Shown one piece after another: positions 1 through 4,424 of a DNA stretch of 5,700 nt. The translations under genes were made by a program, and so were the position numbers. Origin of the DNA: Opitutaceae bacterium (GTDB lineage Bacteria; Verrucomicrobiota; Verrucomicrobiia; Opitutales; Opitutaceae); NCBI GenBank assembly GCA_020847775.1, contig JADLBI010000182.1, forward strand, positions 1-5,700. The letters are read 5' to 3'. The notes beneath the pieces are model-generated. The model saw nothing but the letters and a program-made list of their open reading frames with translations, ran no database searches and was not told the origin of the DNA. Position 1 is the stretch's first letter. Each line of letters opens with the position of its first letter.

Positions 1-513
1 CGGCACAGTCTTGACCGCATGGAAGAGTTCCATGTTCGACGGCTTGAAAAACTTTTCGGCCAACATGCGTTCGAACATGCGGATCAGGTCGTCGTAAAAC
101 CCGTCCTGATTGAGAAAAATACAGGGCTTCTTCACAACATCGAGTTGGCGCAGGGTGAGAATTTCCATGATCTCCTCCAGTGTGCCCCATCCGCCGGGCA
201 ACGCCACGAATGCCTCGGCGCGGGCTTCCATGAGGAGCTTGCGCTCGCGCATGGTGACTACCGTCACGAGTTCGTCCGCCTCGTCAAAGGCCAGTTCGCG
301 CGCCTTCATAAACTCAGGGATGACGCCGATCACATGGCCGCCGGCAGATTTCGTGCCGCGCGCCACCGCGCCCATCAGCCCGGTTTTGCCGCCGCCGTAA
401 ACCAAGCCCCACCCCCGCGCCACCAACTCGCGACCTAGCTCCTCCGCGGCCGCCGCGTATTTCGGGCCAATCCGGTCACTCGAAGCACAATAGACGCAAA
501 GCAATTTGGGCAT
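1..513 (-). CDS. LOG family protein (cytokinin riboside 5'-monophosphate phosphoribohydrolase-like), partial at the window edge
   Basis: The reading frame starts at ATG 513-511 and stays open for 171 codons to the left edge, so the C-terminus is missing; the family usually runs about 180-195 residues. The N-terminus has the nucleotide-binding fold opening (LLCVYCASS, residues 4-12) and a glycine-rich VYGGGKTGLMGAVA stretch (38-51). The family signature follows: MRERKLLM (88-95) and PGGWGTLEEIME (106-117), which contain the catalytic Arg and Glu. By family knowledge such proteins are cytosolic and hydrolyse nucleoside 5'-monophosphates to base plus ribose 5-phosphate. Many were first misannotated as lysine decarboxylases. 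No strong Shine-Dalgarno is visible (only CCGAG just upstream). The gene is divergent from gluQ across a 93-bp gap. The family call is near certain; the physiological substrate cannot be told from sequence. Confidence 0.95.
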   Translation of the reverse strand, partial: MPKLLCVYCASSDRIGPKYAAAAEELGRELVARGWGLVYGGGKTGLMGAVARGTKSAGGHVIGVIPEFMKARELAFDEADELVTVVTMRERKLLMEARAEAFVALPGGWGTLEEIMEILTLRQLDVVKKPCIFLNQDGFYDDLIRMFERMLAEKFFKPSNMELFHAVKTVP

Positions 514-606
514 AACTCGGTAAACCACGAATGGCGGCGGATTGGCACGCAGAAAATAGAAACGACTCGTGCCACGTCGCAGAAATCGTGTTCACTGTGG
601 GCCATC

Positions 607-1443
607 GTGGCAAAACCTTCGTCCAATTACATCGGCCGCCTCGCTCCCTCCCCCACCGGCTATTTGCACTTGGGTCACGCCCGCACGTTCTGGCTTGCCG
701 CCGAGCGCACCCGGCAGGCTGGCGGACGACTGTTGCTACGCTTCGACGATCTCGATCGCGACCGTTGTCGGCCCGAATTCGTCGCGGCCGCCCGTGCGGA
801 CTTGGCGTGGCTGGGACTGCAATGGGAGGAACCCGCCATCGTGCAAAGTGACCGTCTGACACTCTACCGGCAAACACTCGCCCAGTTACACGCCTTGCGG
901 CTCATCTTTCCCTGCGAACACTCGCGGCGCGATGTGCGCGAGGCAACCGGCGCGCCTCATGAGGACGATGACGAGCCGGTTTACCCCAAGGCGTTTCGCC
1001 CCGCCGCCGACGCGCCGCTGCCCCCGCTCGGCGAGGTCATCCACACGAATTGGCGCTTCCGCGTGCCGGATGACGAAACCCTCACATTCGAAGACGGCAA
1101 CCTGGGCCGACAATCCGCCATGAGCGGGCGCGACTTCGGCGATTTTCTCGTTTGGCGAAGGGACAATCTGCCCAGCTATCAACTCGCCTGTGTCGCCGAC
1201 GACATTGCGGTGGGCATCACCGAGGTCGTGCGAGGCGCCGATCTGATTCGCTCGACGTTTCGCCAGTTACTGCTCTTTCGCGCGCTTGGCCAAACTCCCC
1301 CGCGGTTTTACCACTGCGACTTGATGCGAGACGAACAGGGCCGACGCCTAGCCAAACGCCACGATGCACTGAGCCTGCGCGCGATGAGCGCTCAAGGAGT
1401 GACACCAACGGACATGATTCGCACCTTTACCGCTTCCCCATGA
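607..1443 (+). CDS. gluQ: Glutamyl-Q tRNA(Asp) synthetase
   Basis: This is a 278-residue paralogue of the glutamyl-tRNA synthetase catalytic domain without an anticodon-binding domain. The family attaches glutamate to queuosine at position 34 of tRNA(Asp) in the cytosol. Visible motifs are GRLAPSPTGYLHLGH (residues 10-24, the HIGH box), RFDDLDRDR (45-53), FLVWRRDNLPSYQLA (180-194), DDIAVGITEVVRGADL (198-213), and a KMSKS-like RLAKRHDALSLR (247-258). The zinc-binding region is altered: FPCEHSRRDV (101-110) has Cys103 and His105 instead of C-x-C, and Tyr126 is followed by Phe130 where the usual fourth ligand is Cys. The start is GTG at 607, since no other start codon lies in frame between 511 and 607 and the protein begins just before the conserved block. 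No clear ribosome-binding site is seen. Its TGA overlaps the mog ATG (ATGA), implying co-translation. Confidence 0.95.
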   Translation: MAKPSSNYIGRLAPSPTGYLHLGHARTFWLAAERTRQAGGRLLLRFDDLDRDRCRPEFVAAARADLAWLGLQWEEPAIVQSDRLTLYRQTLAQLHALRLIFPCEHSRRDVREATGAPHEDDDEPVYPKAFRPAADAPLPPLGEVIHTNWRFRVPDDETLTFEDGNLGRQSAMSGRDFGDFLVWRRDNLPSYQLACVADDIAVGITEVVRGADLIRSTFRQLLLFRALGQTPPRFYHCDLMRDEQGRRLAKRHDALSLRAMSAQGVTPTDMIRTFTASP

Positions 1444-1970
1444 CTGCGCGCATTGGCATCCTCAACATTTCCGACCGCGCGAGCGCGGGAGTTTACGAAG
1501 ACACTCCGGGACAAACCTGCCTGGCCTTGCTCCGGGAATGGCTGACGACACCGTTTGAGGTGGATTATAAAATCGTCCCCGATGAACGCGCGGTGATCGA
1601 AACTGAACTCAAACGCATGGCCGACGCCGCAGGCTGCTGCCTGATTGTCACCACCGGCGGCACAGGCCCCGCGCCGCGCGATGTGACACCTGAGGCCACG
1701 ACGGCGATCTGCGAGAAAATGCTGCCGGGATTCGGCGAGCAGATGCGCAGTGTTTCGCTGCGATATGTGCCCACGGCGATTCTCTCGCGCCAGACCGCCG
1801 GTGTGCGCGGTCACACCCTCATCGTGAATCTCCCCGGTCGCCCCAAGGCCATTCGGGAAAACCTCGCGGCTGTATTCCCTGCCATCCCCTACTGCATCGA
1901 TCTGATTGGTGGCCCGCGACTCGAGACCGATCCCGTGCGCATGGCTGTTTTCAGGCCGGTGGCCGGTTGA
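1440..1970 (+). CDS. mog: Molybdopterin adenylyltransferase
   Basis: The 176-residue protein activates molybdopterin by adenylylation with ATP before molybdenum insertion, in molybdenum cofactor synthesis. It follows E. coli Mog closely from ISDRASAGVYED (residues 10-21) through LTTPFE (35-40), the molybdopterin-binding TTGGTGPAPRDVTPEAT (71-87), PGFGEQMRSVSLRYVPTAILSRQ (96-118, key stretch), NLPGRPKAIRENL (130-142), and PAIPYCIDLIGGP (148-159). Asp48 and Asp81 match the important acidic residues Asp49 and Asp82 of E. coli Mog. It is shorter than E. coli Mog (195 residues), mainly through a missing loop before PAIPYC and a shorter C-terminus. This resemblance favours Mog over the related MoaB. 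The start at ATG 1440 overlaps the gluQ stop by 4 bp and is preceded directly by CCCC, with no Shine-Dalgarno. No other molybdenum cofactor gene is in the window. Confidence 0.95.
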   Translation: MTARIGILNISDRASAGVYEDTPGQTCLALLREWLTTPFEVDYKIVPDERAVIETELKRMADAAGCCLIVTTGGTGPAPRDVTPEATTAICEKMLPGFGEQMRSVSLRYVPTAILSRQTAGVRGHTLIVNLPGRPKAIRENLAAVFPAIPYCIDLIGGPRLETDPVRMAVFRPVAG

Positions 1971-1990
1971 GCTCAGGCAACAAACCGACG

Positions 1991-2018
1991 TTGCGCCCGG
2001 TCCGCTCCCAGCTACACT
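1991..2018 (+). promoter_or_regulatory. Weak possible sigma70-type promoter in the mog-tautomerase gap
   Basis: In the 67-bp gap after mog, TTGCGC (1991-1996) and TACACT (2013-2018) are separated by 16 bp. They would place a transcript start about 13 nt before the next ATG. The -35 match is poor (only TTG agrees) and the genome's promoter consensus is unknown, so read-through from gluQ-mog is at least as likely. Confidence 0.18.
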
Positions 2019-2037
2019 GCGGACAACACTCCTCCCC

Positions 2038-2382
2038 ATGCCCTACCTCAAAATCCAAACCAACCTGCCTCTCTCCGCCAAGGCCCAGCGCACGGTCATG
2101 CGCGAGGCATCAATCCTCGTCGCCCGCGAACTCGAAAAGCCAGAAAGCTTCGTGATGATCGCCGTCCAGCCCGACACCGCGATGCTCTTTGCCGGCAGCG
2201 ATGAACCCGTGGCGTTTCTCGAACTGAAAAGCGTTGGTCTGCCCGGACGCAAAACCAAGGCGCTCAGTCAGGTGCTCTGCACATTGATCGAGACCCACCT
2301 CGGCATCACCAAGGACCGCGTTTACGTGAAATTTATCGACGTGAACCGCGGCATGTGGGGCTGGAAAGGCGACACCCTCTGA
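2038..2382 (+). CDS. MIF/tautomerase-superfamily protein (phenylpyruvate tautomerase-like)
   Basis: This 114-residue protein has the full length of macrophage migration inhibitory factor and aligns along all of it: MPYLKIQTNLP (1-11), EKPESFVMIAV (33-43), FAGSDEPVAFLELKSVG (51-67), and the C-terminal KDRVYVKFIDVNRGMWGW (92-109). Pro2, the catalytic N-terminal base once Met is removed, is present. Lys34 sits at MIF Lys32, and Tyr96 at MIF Tyr95 (mature numbering). Two differences are seen: Lys98 replaces MIF Asn97, and the CxxC thiol motif of MIF is absent (DEPVAFLEL region). Family members form trimers and catalyse keto-enol tautomerisation in vitro; the natural bacterial substrate is generally unknown. 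An upstream in-frame extension to 1906 exists but would overlap mog, and the family start is at MPYLK. CCCC directly precedes the ATG. Confidence 0.9.
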   Translation: MPYLKIQTNLPLSAKAQRTVMREASILVARELEKPESFVMIAVQPDTAMLFAGSDEPVAFLELKSVGLPGRKTKALSQVLCTLIETHLGITKDRVYVKFIDVNRGMWGWKGDTL

Positions 2383-2407
2383 TCCCACGCCATCGGCGAA
2401 GTTTTCC

Positions 2408-2854
2408 ATGAACAACCTGTCGCAACCCGACCTCACCCAACACCCCCCGCGCAGCGTGCGCGTCCGCCTAGGCGGCTACGCGCACCTGCCCCGCCTGCTG
2501 GACAAGGCCCGCGCCGTGCTCGCCGGGAAAAACGGCGAATACGCCTACAACTGCCCGCTGGATCAGCGATTCTTCACCTTCACCCAACTTAATCCCGATG
2601 AAATGCTCGCCGCCATCAAGGCCGGTAAAAGTGACTCCGAGATGTTGGCGTGGGTGAATGAACGGGTCCGCCGACAACTGTTCGAAATCACCGCGTGGTC
2701 CGCATGGCTAGAACAATACGGCCCTGGCGACGCCGATCTCCATGCGTGGTTCGCCAGCGTGCTTAAGACGATCGCGCCCCAGCGCACCGACATTCGCTCT
2801 TTCGCCGACCTGCTCGATCTCGACGACTACGTGAGTTACGGCGGCAAGGGCTGA
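2408..2854 (+). CDS. DUF5069 domain-containing protein
   Basis: I recognise this 148-residue protein as the DUF5069 family from its opening (DLTQHPPRSVRVRLGGYAHL, residues 9-28), LLDKARAVLAGKNGEYAYNC (30-49 region) and CPLDQRFFTF (49-58). The C-terminal half is helical, with conserved WLEQYGP (100-106) and an acidic DLLDLDDYVSYGGKG ending. No signal peptide or membrane segment is visible, so it is probably cytosolic. The family has no established function that I know of; I recall it being common in Verrucomicrobiota, which is part of the taxonomic guess. The start at ATG 2408 lies 25 bp after the tautomerase stop, so the two are likely cotranscribed, and this is the last gene of the plus-strand run. 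No clear Shine-Dalgarno is present (GCGAAG is weak). Confidence 0.88.
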   Translation: MNNLSQPDLTQHPPRSVRVRLGGYAHLPRLLDKARAVLAGKNGEYAYNCPLDQRFFTFTQLNPDEMLAAIKAGKSDSEMLAWVNERVRRQLFEITAWSAWLEQYGPGDADLHAWFASVLKTIAPQRTDIRSFADLLDLDDYVSYGGKG

Positions 2855-2856
2855 GT

Positions 2857-2943
2857 GATTTTGGATTTTTGATCTGGGATTTCGGGTCTGGAAATTTCGA
2901 CCCGGTGACGCTTACACGCCCCCTCAATCGAAAATCCAAAAGC
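2857..2943. repeat. Inverted repeat between convergent genes, possible bidirectional terminator
   Basis: Arms 2857-2872 (GATTTTGGATTTTTGA) and 2928-2943 (reverse complement GCTTTTGGATTTTCGA) agree at 14 of 16 positions. A perfect 6-bp stem, CGGGTC (2883-2888) with GACCCG (2899-2904), lies inside the loop. The left side also carries degenerate tandem units (GATTTTGG, GATTTTTG, GGATTTCGG). The element fills almost the whole 97-bp gap between the DUF5069 stop and the pyrophosphohydrolase stop, which fits a shared terminator or a dispersed intergenic repeat. A folding calculation was not possible here. Confidence 0.45.
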
Positions 2944-2951
2944 AAAGTTAC

Positions 2952-3341
2952 CTACAGCTCGGTATATTTCACCGACCGGCCGCGCGCCTTCGCGACGGGA
3001 TATTTTTTGGCGTTAGCCCGCATCTTCCGCTCAATCGCCGCCGCCACATCCATATCCGTCATGTTGGCGAATTCGAGCGCGTAGATAATCACATCCGCAA
3101 GTTCGTCCGCGATGGCACGGCGCTTCGCGCGTTCGCGCGCGGTCCGGTGCGACTCTTCCGCCGTCGCCCACAGGAAATGCTCCATCAGCTCGCCCGCCTC
3201 GGCCGTGAGCGCCATGCTCAGGTTTTTCGGCGTGTGAAACTGCTCCCAGTCGCGCGCGCGGGCAAAAGCCAACACGCGCGCCTTCAATTCGGCCAGAGTA
3301 GTCCCGTCGTCGCTCAACCCACGTTTCATGTCCGCTACCAT
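2952..3341 (-). CDS. MazG-like nucleotide pyrophosphohydrolase (dCTPase/RS21-C6 type)
   Basis: This 129-residue all-alpha protein resembles the DCTPP1/RS21-C6 branch of the MazG superfamily, which hydrolyses dCTP or modified nucleotides to the monophosphate and pyrophosphate. Conserved blocks are RDWEQFHTPKNLSMAL (30-45), EAGELMEHFLW (48-58), DELADVIIYALEFAN (79-93) and KMRANAKKYP (106-115). The metal-binding acidic set is Glu48, Glu51, Glu80 and Asp83, matching the ExxE...ExxD pattern. The C-terminus KARGRSVKYTEL is usual for this subgroup. I chose ATG 3341-3339 because GAGG lies 4 nt upstream. An ATG at 3329 would start four codons later, and a TTG at 3371 would add ten residues lacking conservation. 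The gene is a single unit, convergent with the gluQ run and divergent from hsp20. It does not look like the two-domain MazG of E. coli, and no toxin gene is adjacent. Confidence 0.92.
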   Translation of the reverse strand: MVADMKRGLSDDGTTLAELKARVLAFARARDWEQFHTPKNLSMALTAEAGELMEHFLWATAEESHRTARERAKRRAIADELADVIIYALEFANMTDMDVAAAIERKMRANAKKYPVAKARGRSVKYTEL

Positions 3342-3345
3342 GACG

Positions 3346-3349
3346 CCTC
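3346..3349 (-). promoter_or_regulatory. Shine-Dalgarno deciding the pyrophosphohydrolase start
   Basis: On the minus strand GAGG lies 4 nt before ATG 3341-3339 and 16 nt before the alternative ATG 3329-3327. This favours the longer of the two ATG starts. Confidence 0.5.
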
Positions 3350-3484
3350 GCCGGTCCCGCGACAAACACAACTTGACTGACTGGTCCGGCGCGTTCTGCG
3401 CGATGGACGGCGACGTGATGACGCGCGTCTTGGCAAATTATTCTTGGCCTCGCGCCCAACTCATGCATGGTGTGCCGCGTTCCA

Positions 3485-3625
3485 ATGACCGTTCACCTTC
3501 AATCCTACCGCAGCCAGGCCGGCGCTTCGTTTACGAAGGCCGTCGCCATGCGTTGCCGCGGTCAGGTGTGTCCGGTCTCCATCATTTGGAATAAACACCA
3601 GACCGGCCCGGGCTCTCAGGCCTAA
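3485..3625 (+). CDS. Doubtful small ORF in the structured intergenic region
   Basis: An ATG at 3485 opens 46 codons ending at TAA 3623-3625. The peptide begins MTVHLQSYRSQAGASFTKAV and contains two Cys (CRGQVC region). Third positions are largely G or C, as in neighbouring genes. Against it, no ribosome-binding site is seen, I recognise no family, and it overlaps at least two inverted repeats (3520-3542 and 3572-3606) and the start of the 3608-3671 hairpin. Chance openness in a GC-rich repeat is the simpler reading. Confidence 0.15.
   Translation: MTVHLQSYRSQAGASFTKAVAMRCRGQVCPVSIIWNKHQTGPGSQA
3520..3542. repeat. Short hairpin with one bulged G
   Basis: CTTCG (3525-3529) pairs with CGAAG (3534-3538) around a TTTA loop. 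With G3524 bulged, CGGC (3520-3523) pairs with GCCG (3539-3542), giving nine base pairs. It lies in the non-coding gap between the pyrophosphohydrolase and hsp20; no run of T follows that would mark a terminator. Confidence 0.35.
3572..3606. repeat. Seven-bp inverted repeat CCGGTCT/AGACCGG
   Basis: CCGGTCT (3572-3578) and AGACCGG (3600-3606) are perfect inverted copies separated by 21 bases. The right arm abuts the larger hairpin beginning at 3608, so both may belong to one composite element. Confidence 0.35.
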
Positions 3626-3671
3626 ACCACCGTTTTAACGGTTTAACGTTTAGAAACTCCCTGAAGCCCGG
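3608..3671. repeat. Three-tier imperfect hairpin upstream of hsp20
   Basis: Three nested inverted repeats share one centre. The outer arms are 3608-3620 (CCGGGCTCTCAGG) and 3660-3671 (CCTGAAGCCCGG), 12 pairs with one bulged C. The middle arms are CTAAAC (3622-3627) and GTTTAG (3648-3653). The inner arms are ACCGTT (3629-3634) and AACGGT (3637-3642). The right-hand internal loops are longer than the left. The element ends 43 bp before the hsp20 ATG. It could be a dispersed palindromic repeat, a structured leader RNA or a terminator for transcription approaching from upstream; sequence alone does not decide. Confidence 0.55.
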
Positions 3672-3688
3672 CGGTTCAAGCCCCGGGA
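3660..3688 (+). promoter_or_regulatory. Possible heat-shock (sigma32-like) promoter for hsp20
   Basis: CCTGAAG (3660-3666) resembles the sigma32 -35 element CTTGAAA, and CCCC (3681-3684) follows after a 14-nt spacer, as the CCCC of the -10 element CCCCATNT would. The rest of the -10 (GGGA) does not match. Both boxes sit in GC-rich inverted repeats, which could produce the likeness by chance. The main support is the downstream small heat-shock gene. Confidence 0.2.
3667..3687. repeat. Alternative stem CCCGG/CCGGG competing with the larger hairpin
   Basis: CCCGG (3667-3671) can pair with CCGGG (3683-3687) around an 11-nt loop. The same CCCGG forms the end of the outer stem of the 3608-3671 hairpin, so the two folds exclude each other in one RNA. 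Confidence 0.35.
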
Positions 3689-3714
3689 ACGTCGTCCTAT
3701 TTTCATTTTTCCCC

Positions 3715-4113
3715 ATGCACACCATAATCCAACCCCTCCCGATCCCAAGTCGCAGCCGGTCCCCGCGTCCTCCGCAAACGACGCAGTTTCGCCAGCCGAA
3801 CTACGACTGCCGGGAACAGCCCGACGCGGTGAAGCTCACGCTTTACACGCCCGGGGTGAATCCTGCCGCCATCGAGATCGAGGCCGCCGGCCCCGATCTG
3901 ATTGTGACCGCGCGTAAACCCCAGATCGTGCGCGTCAATTGGCAGTCGCTGCACTTGGAAACCGCCCAGCGCGATTACCGCCTGCGCCTGCGGCTGGGTC
4001 GCGCACTCGATTACGCCGCGCTACAGGCGGATTTTCACGACGGCGTGCTCACACTCACCCTACCGAAGCGTAAACCGACCTCAATGGCTGCCCAAGACCT
4101 CAATGTCGCTTAA
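3715..4113 (+). CDS. Small heat-shock protein, Hsp20/alpha-crystallin family
   Basis: This 132-residue protein is probably an ATP-independent holdase that binds unfolding proteins in the cytosol. Residues 1-30 are a Pro/Arg/Ser-rich variable arm. The alpha-crystallin domain runs from about residue 34 to 118, with AVKLTLYTPGVNPAAIEIE (38-56), GPDLIVTARKP (59-69) and the hallmark DGVLTLTLPKR (109-119). LNV at 129-131 may serve as the C-terminal I-x-I/V anchoring motif. The central part (RVNWQSLHLE, 73-82) differs from the usual charged loop of bacterial Hsp20 proteins. The start is ATG 3715, preceded by a T-rich stretch and CCCC with no Shine-Dalgarno. The upstream gap holds inverted repeats and a weak sigma32-like match, so heat control is plausible but unproven. 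Confidence 0.9.
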   Translation: MHTIIQPLPIPSRSRSPRPPQTTQFRQPNYDCREQPDAVKLTLYTPGVNPAAIEIEAAGPDLIVTARKPQIVRVNWQSLHLETAQRDYRLRLRLGRALDYAALQADFHDGVLTLTLPKRKPTSMAAQDLNVA

Positions 4114-4217
4114 GCAGACCGCTTTTGTGACGATTGTGTTAAAGTAAGTCGGAACTCTTGCCCGTGGCCACGTTCATAGTTTCGTGCCCTGACCAAGCAC
4201 TTCAACCCCACCAAGCC

Positions 4218-4418
4218 ATGTCCGCGTTTCGAAAACCCAAACATCATACCCTCTTGCCACAACCAGCCCGCAAGTCCGCCCCACCGCACGAACTCCACTG
4301 GGGAAAGCCTGTATTCAAGGCACCGCACTTGCCCAATCCGCGTGTGATCTTCGACCCATTGCCGTTAACCTCCACGAGCGTGACGCATCGTCGCGCCAAA
4401 CTGGCCGTCCAGACTTAA
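4218..4418 (+). CDS. Small basic hypothetical protein
   Basis: An ATG at 4218 opens 66 codons ending at TAA 4416-4418. The product is Pro-, Lys- and His-rich and basic (begins MSAFRKPKHHTLLPQPARKS), with no membrane segment or signal peptide, and I recognise no family. The frame stays open upstream to a TTG at 4158, but ATG 4218 is the better start. No Shine-Dalgarno is present. In favour of it being real: it fills the gap between hsp20 and rlmJ almost exactly, ending 6 bp before the rlmJ stop on the other strand, and its third positions are moderately GC-rich. Against it: the opposite strand also has an open frame (4110-4328), and random opening is possible. It could be a nucleic-acid-binding or ribosome-associated peptide, which is speculation from charge alone. 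Confidence 0.42.
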   Translation: MSAFRKPKHHTLLPQPARKSAPPHELHWGKPVFKAPHLPNPRVIFDPLPLTSTSVTHRRAKLAVQT

Positions 4419-4424
4419 TCGCGC

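Noticed and set aside
542..570. TTGGCA (542-547) as a -35 box for gluQ
   Set aside because: No acceptable -10 hexamer is found 16-18 bp downstream; the nearest AT-rich stretch is too close.
1392..2039. Long minus-strand ORF of 215 codons opposite mog
   Set aside because: It is antisense to mog, which matches its family along its whole length; the ORF has no recognisable domain.
2952..3341. MazG-like gene as part of a toxin-antitoxin or phage-defence locus
   Set aside because: It belongs to the house-cleaning dCTPase-type branch, and no toxin, nuclease or defence gene lies next to it.
3328..3594. Plus-strand ORF of 88 codons upstream of hsp20
   Set aside because: Its first part lies antisense to the well-supported pyrophosphohydrolase N-terminus, it resembles no family I know, and it runs through inverted repeats.
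3671..3690. GGTTCAAGCCCC resembling a tRNA T-arm
   Set aside because: The flanking bases do not form the five-pair T-stem in the required register, and no acceptor, D or anticodon arm is found around it.
4163..4172. Perfect 10-bp palindrome CGTGGCCACG downstream of hsp20
   Set aside because: A single GC-rich palindrome of this size is not remarkable, no second copy or promoter boxes were seen nearby, and there is no evidence of a regulator.
4110..4328. Minus-strand ORF of 72 codons between hsp20 and rlmJ
   Set aside because: It overlaps the end of hsp20 and the more plausible plus-strand small ORF, and shows no recognisable motif or ribosome-binding site.
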